NCBI RefSeq assembly: GCF_026262505.1
Contig: NC_067206.1
Coordinates: forward strand, 26,303,896 to 26,367,895
Length of the DNA: 64,000 bases
Direction of reading: 5' to 3'
From: Trichomonas vaginalis G3
Taxonomy: Eukaryota; Parabasalia; Trichomonadida; Trichomonadidae
Positions 1 through 9,721 of this stretch are shown one piece after another; positions within the stretch are counted from its first letter, which is position 1; each line of letters starts with the position of its first letter. Both the position numbers and the translations under genes were made by a program. The notes below the pieces were generated by a model. The model was given only the letters and a program-made list of their open reading frames with translations, was not told the origin of the DNA and ran no database searches.

Positions 1-3000
1 CCGAATGGTATAACGAATGCGACAATGCCATTAGAAAGGTCAGAAATAGTTCTGGAACTTACGAATATACAACTGCTGTTTCTTACGGAAACGTAGGTGA
101 GTTTGGAGAAGGTTCTTCAACAACAGTAGATATTGCTTGCGACAGGTTTCATATAATTTCTATTGACAACTCTTTCTTATACGTGGAACAAGACATTGAA
201 ATAAAACCTTCTGCCAAGTTGTCTGACAAGAAAGGTTGCAATGGAATTTTCTATGTCGGATACCAATATGCTCCAGAAGTTTTCATGGGATATAAGATAT
301 ATTCTAACTCTGACTTAGTTCAAACAGTAACATGGGCAAATATGAATGTTCGCTTTGAGAAACTCAGTAACCACAAGCTAGAGAACAAACAGACCAGTAT
401 GCACTATTGAGAAAATAAGAAGACTTGACCCTAACGTTCCAGGAGTTTATGTTGACCTTTCTGGACAACTGCAGCAGCAGTAACCAAAGTAAAATTGAAA
501 CTTAGAGTTCCTTTGTCATCTTTCCTCATCTTCAGGTTTTTAAGATACTTGCCAAACTGGGCAGGAAAAATTTCTATCGAACTTACTCCAAGCAAAAATA
601 ACTTAGTCATTGCACCAACACAAGACCCATTCACTCTTACAGAAGTAGTGGGAACAAAAAAAAATGTCATTCGCCGACTTTTGCAAAAACAAAGTTGACT
701 TAGACTTTGGTTTCTCAAACCTCAACACTGAAGTAAACTATTATTTCAATGCTGCTGGAGACTTGGGACCCAGTTAAGTTCACATGCGAAAAATTTGAAT
801 GCAAGAGAATAGAAAGCAGACTTGCAGTCTATATGTTGGACCAGATATTTCAAATGCTTTAGCTGCCAAATATATTGCAGTTCCACTTATGTTCCCTATA
901 CACCAAATATCTGTCAAAGACTTTGCAGGTGAAGTTGGAAACCAAAGTGCTGACCCAGGTGCAAGAACAGATATTGCTTTAACAACTGCAATGAAACATG
1001 CAGATACTATGTTTGTACTGTTCAGACGAACTATAAATGACTATTCTTGCTTCTACAACCCTGGTATTAAATACCATATAAACATAGATGGCAAATACTA
1101 TCCAAGAGAAAATATTCTACAGTTGAGGATATGAGGTCATACAACTTGACATTAGATGCTATGAACTTTAACAACAACTTCACAACAACCATTAACCTGA
1201 AATGCAAAGTTCTATTATGCCATATGTGAAAGTATGGACTCATACAGGAGCTCAAAAAACTCAATATACAAATGGAGACCGTTCAAACTTTTGGCTTGGC
1301 ATTCCATTTGCTGACTCAGAAGACTTTATGGGTGGTATTTCAACTGTTGGTACAGTTCAAATACAATATACTGGTGACAGAGACGGTCCAGATGAATTGA
1401 AAGCAAAGAAGTTTACAAAAACCAATAGCACTTTTCACGGAAGATGCTCTTTTGAAAATTCGTTCGATGAAACCTGCTGGGGCTCTCAGATTGGTATAAC
1501 GACAGCTTCCATCGAGCAGATTTTGGCAGCAGGTCAGTAAGTTGTTCTTGAACTGACTTCTCTCCGTCAAATATTGACAGTACGCCAGTTTTGATATAAT
1601 ATTTGTATTATAAACTTACCTTTAGAAATATCGGTCAGTTTTGTTGTTATATTTTTGTCTGCTTCAAGAACTTTCACCATCTCGGTTATACCAACTTTCT
1701 TTGCTTTATGAAAATATTTTGGTTCAGCAAAGACTGCTATTCTATAACATTTTCCATTGTTTGTATAAAAACTACTCTGTCAATGAACTTGTATTGTTTG
1801 TGTGTGTAAACTTTGTTTTGCTTCAATTCGAAGAGATACTCAAATACGTCCATCTTTTTATTCTAAGTAAAATGTCATTTCCGAAAAATAGAAGCGTAAG
1901 TGTTTCAAAAGGTTTAATGGCGGTGGCAGATGTTGAAGTTAAATTCACCAACTCAAACAAACAGTCAAAGTGTTGTTGTCAATGTCAAAGAAAGAGATGT
2001 TGAAGTGGGGAAACCATACGAAGACGAAGATGTATAACAATATTCCTGTAAAAGAACAACCAACATATCCTGAAGTAGCAGAGACTTAAGTTCTGTTGCA
2101 GATATTCGAAACGACTACAACAACTTAAAGACAAACTTAAAACTCAGGAGAAGATTTGTCAGGCTCTTGGGTATAATGTTAAACTTGGTTGAGCACAACC
2201 CTGTAAAAGTGAACTCATATGTCATCGCACCTCATGAAATTTTGAAAAGAACTATTGAAACTTTTGACAGAGGCAGACGATATAAACATCAAAGAAATAG
2301 AACCCGACATTGCTTGCTGTGGTGTTTCATATAATGTCATTGACAAGATATACGTTATGAAAGGAGGTGAAACGTTGAACTTAAAATATAGTTTTCCCAG
2401 ACGTCATAAAAATATTTGACGACCACAACATTTCATTAAAGTTTGTTTGCTAAGTAAATGGCAGAAGACATAGTGGTTTTACTATTACGACTAAAAACCC
2501 TGAGTCATATAATTCTATAACAACAAACTTACAAAGTCCTCAAGGACGGTATTGTAAACTAACTTTAACACACAATGACGACTAAAGCCTGTTTTGCTCT
2601 TTTGACACCAGAAGACTTTGTTGTTGTGAATGGTAAAAAATACTTCTTTGAAGATACTTACTCAGATATACCACCAACAGGTTTTGTTGACTTATTTAAA
2701 TACTTTAAGGACGGATGTAACATTGTGCTGCAACTAGAGCAGGTTTCATTATGTTTGGATGTCCGACTGAGTTTACTATAAACGATATGAGCTATAATAC
2801 AAAACTTATATCTGGTTTTTACTACCAAACAATTTCCTATAACAGGAAAAGGTGTCATACAAGGAATGTCTATTCCATTGACATTAAGCACACCAATCTT
2901 ATATATTGTTTCAAACTTTAGGTTCAAAGTGCTATTCGAATGTCGACAGAAACTACTATGACCAAAAAGATACTCATGCGTATAACACAACACTTTCTCT

Positions 3001-3246
3001 GCTGGTTTGCCTATTGTTCATTCGAATGCAGAGTTTTCAGCTTTAGTGAACTCAAACACTTTAGCAAACATAAACTTAACCTTAGTCGACGCAAAACTTT
3101 GTTCCTGTAAAACTTTTATGTCCTATGTATTTGTCAATGACGGCAAGAAAGTTTCGAATTGGAAGATGCAACTGGTGAAAGTATTGTACTACAAGAACAA
3201 ACTTCAACAACAAATAGCTCAAGAAACAAACAAATGCAACAAATAG
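1..3246 (+). pseudogene. Decayed structural (capsid) gene module of the Polinton
   Basis: This stretch holds many short plus-strand coding fragments rather than full genes. The fragments are rich in Asn, Tyr, Phe and beta-prone segments, as in jelly-roll capsid proteins, and occupy the place where Polintons carry their major and minor capsid genes next to the ATPase and helicase. At least two separate ancestral genes are likely (about 1-1,540 and about 1,870-3,246). The region is badly broken, with many breaks. The capsid call rests on context and composition more than on a motif; another virion protein is possible. Confidence 0.5.
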
Positions 3247-3267
3247 CTCAAGAACAACAAAGTCAAG

Positions 3268-3300
3268 AATAAAAAAAATATTTTTTTTTATTTTTATAAA
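3268..3300 (+). promoter_or_regulatory. AT-run upstream motif, class I (shared by several genes of this element)
   Basis: An A-run, ATA step and T-run (core AAAAATATTTTTTT) sits directly before the ATG of the helicase region. Near-identical runs precede the genes starting at 4,572, 10,617 (minus), 11,506 (minus) and 13,522 (minus). Recurrence at a fixed distance from start codons of unrelated genes suggests a promoter used by the element. Function is inferred. Confidence 0.45.
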
Positions 3301-4536
3301 ATGTACAGAATAGATGTTTCAGATTTTTATGACTTCCAAGCGTTCAGAAATATGTGTCCATTTCGAGACTATAACAAAGCAGTCGAGAATTTGAAACGTT
3401 TAGTCATTTATGTCGACTCTGCCCCAGAATGTTATGTCATGAAAGAATGGGATGTTGTCTTTAACAAACCAAGAGCGACAATAGTTTCAGAACAAGAAAT
3501 GTAGACAGAAACTTAAGAAAATAAAAGTCGTACAAGTTGGCATGAAGATGTTAGATGCTTGGGATATCTTATTGTCAAAGTTAGAAGATTTTTCAGTTCG
3601 TGTATAAAGTTCTATACACCTTCTCCAAACTTCTATTCTATCTTCACTGGATATAAATACGAACAAGTAGAATGGAAAGAAAATGTTATAGAAGCTTGGT
3701 TAGACCATGTCAAAGAAATTATATGCAATGGAAACGAAAGAGTCTATGAGTATATCTTATGTTGGTTTGCAAACATCTTACAATATCCAAGTGCTAAAAA
3801 TGAAACTGCTCTCATTATAATTGGAAAACAAGGAACTGGTAAGAATACTTTCTTTACAGATATTTTGTGCAAACTGTTAGAGGGCTATTCGAATCCGAAT
3901 ATGACAAACTTAGAAAACATCTGCGGTAAATTTAACTCTTCAATAGAGAATATGAAACTTATAGTATGTAACGAACTTCAAAGTATAGATACAACAAAGG
4001 TTTTAAACTCAGATGCTTTGAAGAGTCTTATAACAGACAAAGTTGGAGTTGTTGAAAGAAAATATAAAGACCAAAGAGTTTGTGAAAATGTTGCAAATTT
4101 CATTATGGTTTCAAACAATGTTGTTCCGATGAAGTTAGAAAGTTCTGACAGAAGATATGTAGTTGTCAGAACGTCAGATTCTCATATGCAAGATACAGAA
4201 TATTTTGACGACTTAGCAGAAACTTTGACATCTGACTTTTACAACCACTTGTTCTCATATTTCATGACATTAGATATTTCAAAGTTCAATCCAAGACAAA
4301 TTCCATATACCGAAGAAAGACAAACATTGTTAGAAGCAAACAAGAGTGTATATGAACTGTTTATAGATGAGACTAACTTTGAGTGTTTAGATGAAAGGTC
4401 ATTGTACGATGAATATAAACAATATTGTCAAGAGTATGGTTATATGGCAGCATCTAAACGAACATTCTTGGCAAACGTCAAAAATCTTTTAGATGTTCAG
4501 AACGGCGTATATACAAAGAAAAATTTTTCTGAGTAA
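3301..4536 (+). pseudogene. SF3 (D5-like) replicative helicase region
   Basis: The encoded protein has the superfamily 3 helicase core: a Walker A motif GKQGTGKN, a Walker B-like LIVCNEL about 50 residues later, and the motif C pattern FIMVSNN. These match D5-like helicases of Polintons, virophages and large DNA viruses, which unwind the element's DNA during replication. The N-terminal portion (about 65 residues, with a pattern like LKRLVIYVDSAPE) resembles the equivalent segment of the helicase in the palindromic element downstream (LRRCVVVIDGA). The core is also clearly homologous between the two elements. The region is broken, with about one break. It is preceded by the class I AT-run motif and followed by another. 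Confidence 0.75.
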
Positions 4537-4571
4537 ATTTTAAAAAAATATTTTTTTATCCGATAGAAAAG
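4537..4571 (+). promoter_or_regulatory. AT-run upstream motif, class I
   Basis: The core AAAAAAATATTTTTTTAT lies about 12 bases before the ATG of the next gene and closely matches the run before the helicase. It also overlaps the 3' end of the helicase region, whose stop lies in a TAAA. Promoter role is inferred from recurrence. Confidence 0.45.
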
Positions 4572-4991
4572 ATGACGAAATATATTTCAGTCAACAAATA
4601 TATGTCAGGACTTAAAGAAGAACTAGACCCATTCGCTTATTTGAACGTTTACTTCTACCATTTTGAAAAGTCTACATTTGACAAAGTTTGGAACATCGAA
4701 CCGGTTAAGTTTGCTGTCGTGACTAAAAATGGTGCGAAATTTGAAGACTTAGACATAGAAGGTTTGTTAGCAGTCAAAGAAAATTTTGACAGAAGGTTTT
4801 CAAACCTTAAAGAAGGCAAAGCATACAAACTTGTTATACCTTATGAACCAAAGAAAGCAGACGACTATGAATATTATGAGTCTAAGATAGTTGAAGTTCA
4901 AGGTAAATTAGGTAAAAAGATTTTAGAGTCTAAGCCAGTGTTTGCTCCTAAAGAGGAAGAGAACATTGACATTGACCCAGAAATGTTCTAA
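4572..4991 (+). CDS. Small acidic protein of unknown function (139 aa)
   Basis: The gene starts at an ATG placed just after a class I AT-run motif and reads through without interruption. The product mixes charged and aromatic residues, and the last 45 residues are rich in Lys and Glu and end in an acidic tail (EEENIDIDPEMF). No signal peptide, membrane segment or catalytic motif is visible. It lies between the helicase and the ATPase on the same strand and converges with the minus-strand gene that follows. A DNA-replication accessory or ssDNA-binding-type role would fit its position, but nothing in the sequence shows it. Confidence 0.55.
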   Translation: MTKYISVNKYMSGLKEELDPFAYLNVYFYHFEKSTFDKVWNIEPVKFAVVTKNGAKFEDLDIEGLLAVKENFDRRFSNLKEGKAYKLVIPYEPKKADDYEYYESKIVEVQGKLGKKILESKPVFAPKEEENIDIDPEMF

Positions 4992-5007
4992 AAATAAAAT
5001 TTTATTT

Positions 5008-5460
5008 TTACATGTCATATCTCCCCTTCTCTGGAACTGGTTCAGGTTCTTTCTTCTCTTCTTCTACTTTCTCTTCTTCTACTTTCTTCTTCTTCTTCTC
5101 TGGTGGAGTTATGTCAAATTTCTCAGAACCATATTTATGTAAAAGTTCTTTGTCCTTTAATAGCTCTTCTATTCTGTTTCCTATTTCATCTTCAAGAACA
5201 GCGCATGTGTCTTCTTTGCATTCTAAGAACTTTTGTTGGACTTCATCTTTCCAAGAGGCGTCATCTCTGTCAACAAGTCTGTCATTGACAAACTTAAAGA
5301 CTTCTCTGCCTAATGTTTTATGGTTCTTGTCATATTCCCAGAAACAGAACTTTAGAACAAATTCACCTTTCTTGTTTACACTATGTAAGATTTTATGGTC
5401 GACAGATGTTTTGCTGTCGAAAAGCTTGTCTCGAATATAGATAGCGAAATCGCTAGACAT
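5008..5460 (-). CDS. Charged protein with Lys/Glu-rich C-terminal tail (150 aa)
   Basis: The protein has a mixed charged body of about 110 residues and then a low-complexity tail built of Lys and Glu runs (KKKKKVEEEKVEEEKKEPEP). No known domain is recognised. Its ATG lies 36 bases from the ATG of the divergent ATPase gene, so the two probably share a short bidirectional promoter with an AT-rich core. Its stop lies 16 bases from the stop of the preceding plus-strand gene, making a tight convergent pair. The function is unknown. Confidence 0.55.
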   Translation of the reverse strand: MSSDFAIYIRDKLFDSKTSVDHKILHSVNKKGEFVLKFCFWEYDKNHKTLGREVFKFVNDRLVDRDDASWKDEVQQKFLECKEDTCAVLEDEIGNRIEELLKDKELLHKYGSEKFDITPPEKKKKKVEEEKVEEEKKEPEPVPEKGRYDM

Positions 5461-5496
5461 TTCCTAAAAGATAAAATTTTTAATTTTTCTAAAAAT

Positions 5497-6372
5497 ATGT
5501 TAGAAAAAAAGTTTGCTGACATTGACAAGAAATTTGAGAATGTTTTAAACAAGAACAAGAGGAAGTTAGAAAATGCTCAGATAAAACCCATACATGACAA
5601 GTTCTTATTTGCTCAGAATGGTATAACAGGTCTAATCGCACCGCCTGGGTCGGGTAAGACTTTCACTTATCTTAAAATGGCTGCACAACAACAAGAACTA
5701 GATGAGAAGAACCCATTTTATGAGTTAGTTGTTATTTGTAGTACTTCTGGTCAATTTGACCAAACCGTCAATTCGTTCAAAGATATTATAAAAAAGTCTA
5801 AGTTAGTATGTATAAAAGACTCTGAGTTGTTGGATTGGATAAAGAAGTACCAAAGAAGAGTTTTGAAGTACAATGCTATAAATGAGTATGTCAATTCGAG
5901 GTTTAAAGACCCAAATGAGGAAATGCAGAGAATATTAGAGAAGAAACACTTCAGAAACAAACAGAAAGAGATAGAATACATTTCGAAGAAATTGCAATCT
6001 TACGATTGGAAGACTTACCCTCATAGGTGTCTTCTTATCTTAGATGACTTTGCTTCTCATCCTTTGTTAAAGAACAGAGAACAAGACATGTGTCGAATTC
6101 TTAAGAAGCTCAGACACTTTAACATCTCAGTTGTCATTTGTGTACAGACAGCAAAGAGTTTAAGTAAGGATGTAAAGAGAATACTTACTGACATTGTACT
6201 TTTCCCCGGATTGTCCGAAGACGATTTCATGGAACTTATGAAAGAGTCCATGGCAGGTAAGTTTGACAGACATGAACTCTGGGAGAAGTACAAAGTCATA
6301 CAAGACCCTCATACTTCTTTCAGAATTCATATCTACGCGAACAAAGTTCAAATTGTAAAAAGTCAAGCTTGA
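5497..6372 (+). CDS. A32/FtsK-HerA-like genome-packaging ATPase (291 aa)
   Basis: The protein carries a Walker A motif APPGSGKT near residue 50 and a Walker B motif LLILDDF about 140 residues further on. These are in the spacing and context of the poxvirus A32-like ATPases found in Polintons and virophages, which pump DNA into capsids. A possible earlier ATG exists at 5,395 but would overlap the divergent gene by 66 bases; the ATG used here follows an AT-rich run and is preferred. The length is usual for the family. Together with the capsid remnants upstream, it shows that the element was once virus-like. Confidence 0.8.
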   Translation: MLEKKFADIDKKFENVLNKNKRKLENAQIKPIHDKFLFAQNGITGLIAPPGSGKTFTYLKMAAQQQELDEKNPFYELVVICSTSGQFDQTVNSFKDIIKKSKLVCIKDSELLDWIKKYQRRVLKYNAINEYVNSRFKDPNEEMQRILEKKHFRNKQKEIEYISKKLQSYDWKTYPHRCLLILDDFASHPLLKNREQDMCRILKKLRHFNISVVICVQTAKSLSKDVKRILTDIVLFPGLSEDDFMELMKESMAGKFDRHELWEKYKVIQDPHTSFRIHIYANKVQIVKSQA

Positions 6373-6903
6373 AAAATCTAAGTGTTTAGTCTTAGTAAGT
6401 CTGTTGTGGTGCTGGGGCTGTCGGTTCTTCTGGCTTTGGAAGGCATTCAGGAAGAGGAACGTCAGTCATCCGTTTGTGTCCTGTCGGAAGGAAGAACTTT
6501 TCCTGTTGGAAGGAAGAACTCTTCCTGTCGGAAAGAAAAACTTTTTCTGTCGGAAGGAAAAACTTTTTCTGTCGGAAGGAAAAACTTTTTCTGTCGGAAG
6601 GAAAAACTTTTTCTGAAGTTCGACCAAAAAGTTCTCAATTTTCGAAAATTTGAATGGTTTACGGACGGACAACTGGAAAATTTTTTCCAGTTGTCAGGAA
6701 ATTTTTTTCCAGTTGTCGGGAAATTTTTTTCCAGTTGTCGGGAAATTTTTTTCCAGTTGTCGGGAAGAACTTGGAATGTCGGAAGGAAGAACTTGGAATG
6801 TCGGAAGGAAGGACTCGGAATGCCAGAAGGATTTGACAAGACAATTTACCTTATAGAGCTACCTGAGCCATCTGAAGTCAAGCTTGAAAAATAAATGGTT
6901 CAT
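6373..6903. repeat. Hypervariable tandem-repeat block A
   Basis: The block holds about five copies of a 22-bp unit (GTCGGAAGGAAAAACTTTTT core), then a unique spacer, then four copies of a 24-bp unit rich in TTTTTTCCAGTTGTCGGGAA, then three degenerate 20-25-bp units (GGAATGTCGGAAGGA). It closes with a tail (TACCTTATAGAG, then ACCTGAGCCATCTGAAGTC) that recurs after a quite different satellite at 8,587-8,652. The open frames seen here are by-products of the repeat period. No gene is called. Confidence 0.8.
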
Positions 6904-7701
6904 TTACTCTGCTTGTTTGAAGTTGTCAAAATACTCTGTTATTTTTTCTTTCAGTAGCGGTAAGTCTTCTTTGAAGGTAAGTATTGTACAACCTTTCATA
7001 TCATAGTGTGTTTGAGGTAACGTATCTTGAACTATCTGTTTAACATCTTCATTCGGTGTCATTGAAATCGGTAAGTTTTCGCGATAGAACCAATTTCTGT
7101 CAGATTTGTAAATCTTAGCAAGGTCGTAAAAGCTTTTGTTGTTTCTTCTGACTAAATGCAACATAACCATATCTCTGTCTTCTTCATTTTCCATCTCTTC
7201 AGTGTAAATCATATACTTATAGTTCTTTTCCTTTCCTTTTGGTACCGAACGTGGTATTCTTTTCTGTATGTTTTTGTCTTCTTTCATCATATCTTCTCTC
7301 TGCTTTGTACAAAGTTCGTCAAGAAGTTTACAAACATACCATGCATAACGAGGTGAAGCCCACATTGCTATTGAACTAACTAGGAACGTATGAACATATA
7401 TACCTTTTAGATGTGATGGTAAGTTTTGTCTGTCTTGGTACATCTTTTTAAGTTCTTCATGTTCAAACTCACTGAGGAGTTCATGAGTGCTATTTAATTC
7501 AAACCAGTCTTGTGGTTTCTTAGTATCTGGAGCAAAACATGCTGTCAAAATACTTTGCATTTGGTACATGTCGTCTTTGACCGAACGAATGAGACGTAAC
7601 TGTTTGTTAAACTGAACCCACTCATATTCTTCATTTATAGCTTCATGAACGATAGCAGTTGTTGTGTTCTCTGTTGTTGTCATATCTGTCTTTACATACA
7701 A
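6904..7701 (-). CDS. KilA-N-like DNA-binding protein (265 aa)
   Basis: The central part contains the segment YVHTFLVSSIAMWASPRYAW, which matches the recognisable helix of KilA-N domains (here the 'P.LV..IA.W.SP.YA' pattern seen in two other proteins of this window). The flanks are Lys/Glu-rich and probably helical. KilA-N proteins bind DNA and are common in large DNA viruses and Polintons. The gene is followed at the 3' side by repeat block A and preceded by a long A/T run at 7,695-7,745 that may hold its promoter. The exact role, such as transcription control, is not shown. Confidence 0.6.
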   Translation of the reverse strand: MYVKTDMTTTENTTTAIVHEAINEEYEWVQFNKQLRLIRSVKDDMYQMQSILTACFAPDTKKPQDWFELNSTHELLSEFEHEELKKMYQDRQNLPSHLKGIYVHTFLVSSIAMWASPRYAWYVCKLLDELCTKQREDMMKEDKNIQKRIPRSVPKGKEKNYKYMIYTEEMENEEDRDMVMLHLVRRNNKSFYDLAKIYKSDRNWFYRENLPISMTPNEDVKQIVQDTLPQTHYDMKGCTILTFKEDLPLLKEKITEYFDNFKQAE

Positions 7702-7801
7702 AATAAAAAAATAAAAAAAATAAAATTAACTTTATTTTTTTTAAGTTTGGTCATCCTTCACTATATGACAAATATACTATATTTTACTTAAAAATATGCA
7801 A

Positions 7802-7877
7802 GCGGCTCATAGCTCAGTGGTATGGGCTACCTCGCTACAGGCGTCGAAGACCTCGGTTCAAATCCCGATTCGCGCAG
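7802..7877 (+). tRNA. tRNA-like sequence with Pol III boxes, imperfect cloverleaf
   Basis: A perfect A box (TAGCTCAGTGG, 7,810-7,820) and a perfect B box (GGTTCAAATCC, 7,855-7,865) stand 34 bases apart, and a run of six T follows at 7,879. This is the layout of a Pol III tRNA gene. The D arm pairs (GCTC with GGGC), but the acceptor and T stems pair poorly and no clean anticodon arm can be drawn. It is therefore a decayed tRNA or a tRNA-like Pol III unit rather than a safe decoding tRNA. It is embedded in the Polinton, between a KilA-N gene and satellites. Confidence 0.5.
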
Positions 7878-7912
7878 GTTTTTTCCTTTTATGCAGTGAA
7901 ATTTCATGTACA

Positions 7913-8038
7913 TAGGTTACTTTGGTGTTAGACCCTAGTGAAGAAAATAGAACGATATAAGTTTACATTTGTAAGGCTACTTTGGTGTTAGACCCTAGTG
8001 AAGAAAATAGAACTATATAAGTTTACATTTGTAAGGTT
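7913..8038. repeat. Two direct copies of a 60-bp unit
   Basis: The unit beginning TTTGGTGTTAGACCCTAGTG and ending TACATTTGTAAGG occurs twice with a period of exactly 60 bases and one or two differences. It lies between the tRNA-like sequence and satellite block B. No coding potential is seen. Confidence 0.85.
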
Positions 8039-8069
8039 GGACGATAAAATTTACTGACTGACGTCGGAC

Positions 8070-8652
8070 ATTGTCTTGAAAAAGTAAAAGACTTGTCTTG
8101 AAAAAGTAAAAGACTTGTCTTGAAAAAGTAAAAGACTTGTCTTGAAAAAGTAAAAGACTTGTCTTGAAAAAGTAAAAGACTTGTCTTGAAAAAGTAAAAG
8201 ACTTGTCTTGAAAAAGTAAAAGACTTGTCTTGAAAAAGTAAAAGACTTGTCTTGAAAAAGTACGGGTATCGTCTGAAATCAAGACCACTGTTCTCAAATT
8301 TGAGAACTTGACACCAAAAAATTTCTTGAAAAAGTAAAAGACTTGTCTTGAAAAAGTAAAAGACTTGTCTTGAAAAAGTAAAAGACTTGTCTTGAAAAAG
8401 TAAAAGACTTGTCTTGAAAAAGTAAAAGACTTGTCTTGAAAAAGTAAAAGACTTGTCTTGAAAAAGTAAAAGACTTGTCTTGAAAAAGTAAAAGACTTGT
8501 CTTGAAAAAGTAAAAGACTTGTCTTGAAAAAGTAAAAGACTTGTCTTGAAAAAGTAAAAGACTTGTCTTGAAAAAGTAAAAGCAGATGAGGCAATCTACC
8601 TTATAGAGATAAATGAGCTAGTTAGGAACTACCTGAGCCATCTGAAGTCAAG
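8070..8652. repeat. Hypervariable tandem-repeat block B (22-bp satellite)
   Basis: A 22-bp unit (TTGTCTTGAAAAAGTAAAAG core) is repeated about nine times at 8,074-8,262 and about twelve times at 8,324-8,580. A unique 60-base spacer with the small palindrome GTTCTCAAATTTGAGAAC separates the two runs. Copies are almost identical, so amplification is recent. The block ends with the same tail as block A. Because 22 is not a multiple of 3 and no frame of the minus strand holds a stop, a long cyclic open frame results, but it has no sign of being a gene. Confidence 0.85.
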
Positions 8653-8668
8653 CGTAAAAATAAACGCT

Positions 8669-9280
8669 TTACATGTATTTTTCAGCAACTTCGTCAAATA
8701 ATTTTATAGCTTTATCTATCTCATCTACTTCAAACGTTTCTTTACCTTTTATGGGAGCACCATACATTTTCTCAAACTTTTCAAGCAGTTCTGTTTCAGC
8801 AGCTCTCATATCGTTAACGAACACAACCTTGACTCTATTGACTGTACTGTCATATCTTTTAGTTATATTAAATGTTCTTCCTATCTTATATCTCTTTGTA
8901 TTGAAGTCCTTCGGTTTCTGAACGATGTAAAGTAAGCCTTCACTGCAACGTTCTGAGTCGAATGAACCATATGTTATGAAATTATATCCAACAACTGGGT
9001 CTAACCAGAACAAAACTACTGGTATAAGACTTTTGTCTATAAGATATGCTGTAGTTCCATGAAATCTTACCGATATCATAAGCTCAGGATTTCTTGTCAA
9101 AATTTTCTGAGTTGAAGCAATTTTAACCCAGTCGTTTGTTTTCTTTCCAGATGGAGATATAATGTCTGACAAAGAATATTTGTTGTATTTCTTTGAGTAT
9201 CTTACGTTTAAATCACCAATTCTAACCATTTTGGTGTCATTGTCTATCTTTCTAACTGTTTCAAACTCAGTGTTTGACAT
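8669..9280 (-). CDS. KilA-N/MSV199-like protein with C-terminal GIY-YIG-type nuclease domain (203 aa)
   Basis: The N-terminal half (residues about 15-110) resembles the DNA-binding part of KilA-N or MSV199 proteins, with the pattern DKSLIPVVLFWLDPVVGYNF. From about residue 120, LLYIVQKPKDFNTKRYKIGR followed by an ITKRY segment fits a GIY-YIG domain of the T5orf172/MUG113 kind. The downstream FEKMYGAPIKGKETFEV fits the rest of that fold. Such fusions occur in large DNA viruses and Polintons and are thought to cut or bind DNA. The gene starts about 15 bases from an A-rich run. Confidence 0.6.
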   Translation of the reverse strand: MSNTEFETVRKIDNDTKMVRIGDLNVRYSKKYNKYSLSDIISPSGKKTNDWVKIASTQKILTRNPELMISVRFHGTTAYLIDKSLIPVVLFWLDPVVGYNFITYGSFDSERCSEGLLYIVQKPKDFNTKRYKIGRTFNITKRYDSTVNRVKVVFVNDMRAAETELLEKFEKMYGAPIKGKETFEVDEIDKAIKLFDEVAEKYM

Positions 9281-9538
9281 TTCCTGTTCTTACATACAAA
9301 ATAAAAAAAAATATTTTAAAAAAACTAGCTTTTATTTTCTATCTTAAGGAAATTCATGAAATTTGGTCATTTTTCAGCAAAAATATATTTTAGGCGACCA
9401 GGTCACTCGGTTAAATGAACTTCTCTGAAAAAGTGTGACAACATGACATTTTGACAACAACACAGGAAATATACTTCTTCGTAAATGTTTTGTCAAGACT
9501 TCTTCGTAATGAGCGTAAATCAGACAAAAATATATTTT

Positions 9539-9586
9539 AGGGTAGAAGGGTATATCTACCCCGTTTTCTACCCTCATTTCTACCCC
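9539..9586. repeat. Hairpin module, word GGGTAGA
   Basis: Two forward words (GGGTAGA, GGGTATA) are followed by three reverse words (TCTACCC) spaced by short T-rich linkers, and the block is preceded by AAAATATATTTTA. The forward words can pair with any of the reverse words. The same layout recurs with other words elsewhere in this window. Confidence 0.8.
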
Positions 9587-9667
9587 ATATGTCCTTACTG
9601 AAAAAGTATGTGTTCCATATGTCATTTTACTCAGAATTTTATACAGAATTCAATAAAAATATATTTT

Positions 9668-9713
9668 AGGGTAGAAGGGTATATCTACCCCGTTTTCTAC
9701 CCTCATTTCTACC
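9668..9713. repeat. Hairpin module, word GGGTAGA
   Basis: Almost identical to the module 130 bases to its left, with the same AAAATATATTTTA lead. It ends 9 bases from the end of a minus-strand gene remnant, so it could form in that transcript's 3' end. Confidence 0.8.
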
Positions 9714-9721
9714 ATAACTAT

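Larger units (their letters stand above)
9281..9721. repeat. Intergenic block of dispersed repeat modules
   Basis: No gene is seen. The stretch contains (i) a module with TGACAACATGACATTTTGAC and CAACACAGGAAATA that recurs inverted at about 11,665-11,760 and many times in the palindromic element, (ii) the short iteron ATGTTTTGTCAAGACTTCTT, and (iii) two GGGTAGA-word hairpin modules listed separately. An inverted, near-identical copy of the stretch around 9,600-9,715 lies at about 19,640-19,760. Confidence 0.75.

Noticed and set aside
6382-6894. A 170-residue open frame across satellite block A
   Set aside because: Repeats with different units stay open in several frames on both strands; the apparent protein is repeat-derived.
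8013-8594. A 193-residue open frame on the minus strand across satellite block B
   Set aside because: It is a cyclic translation of a 22-bp satellite that happens to have no stop in any of three frames. Amino-acid content follows the repeat and there is no start context.
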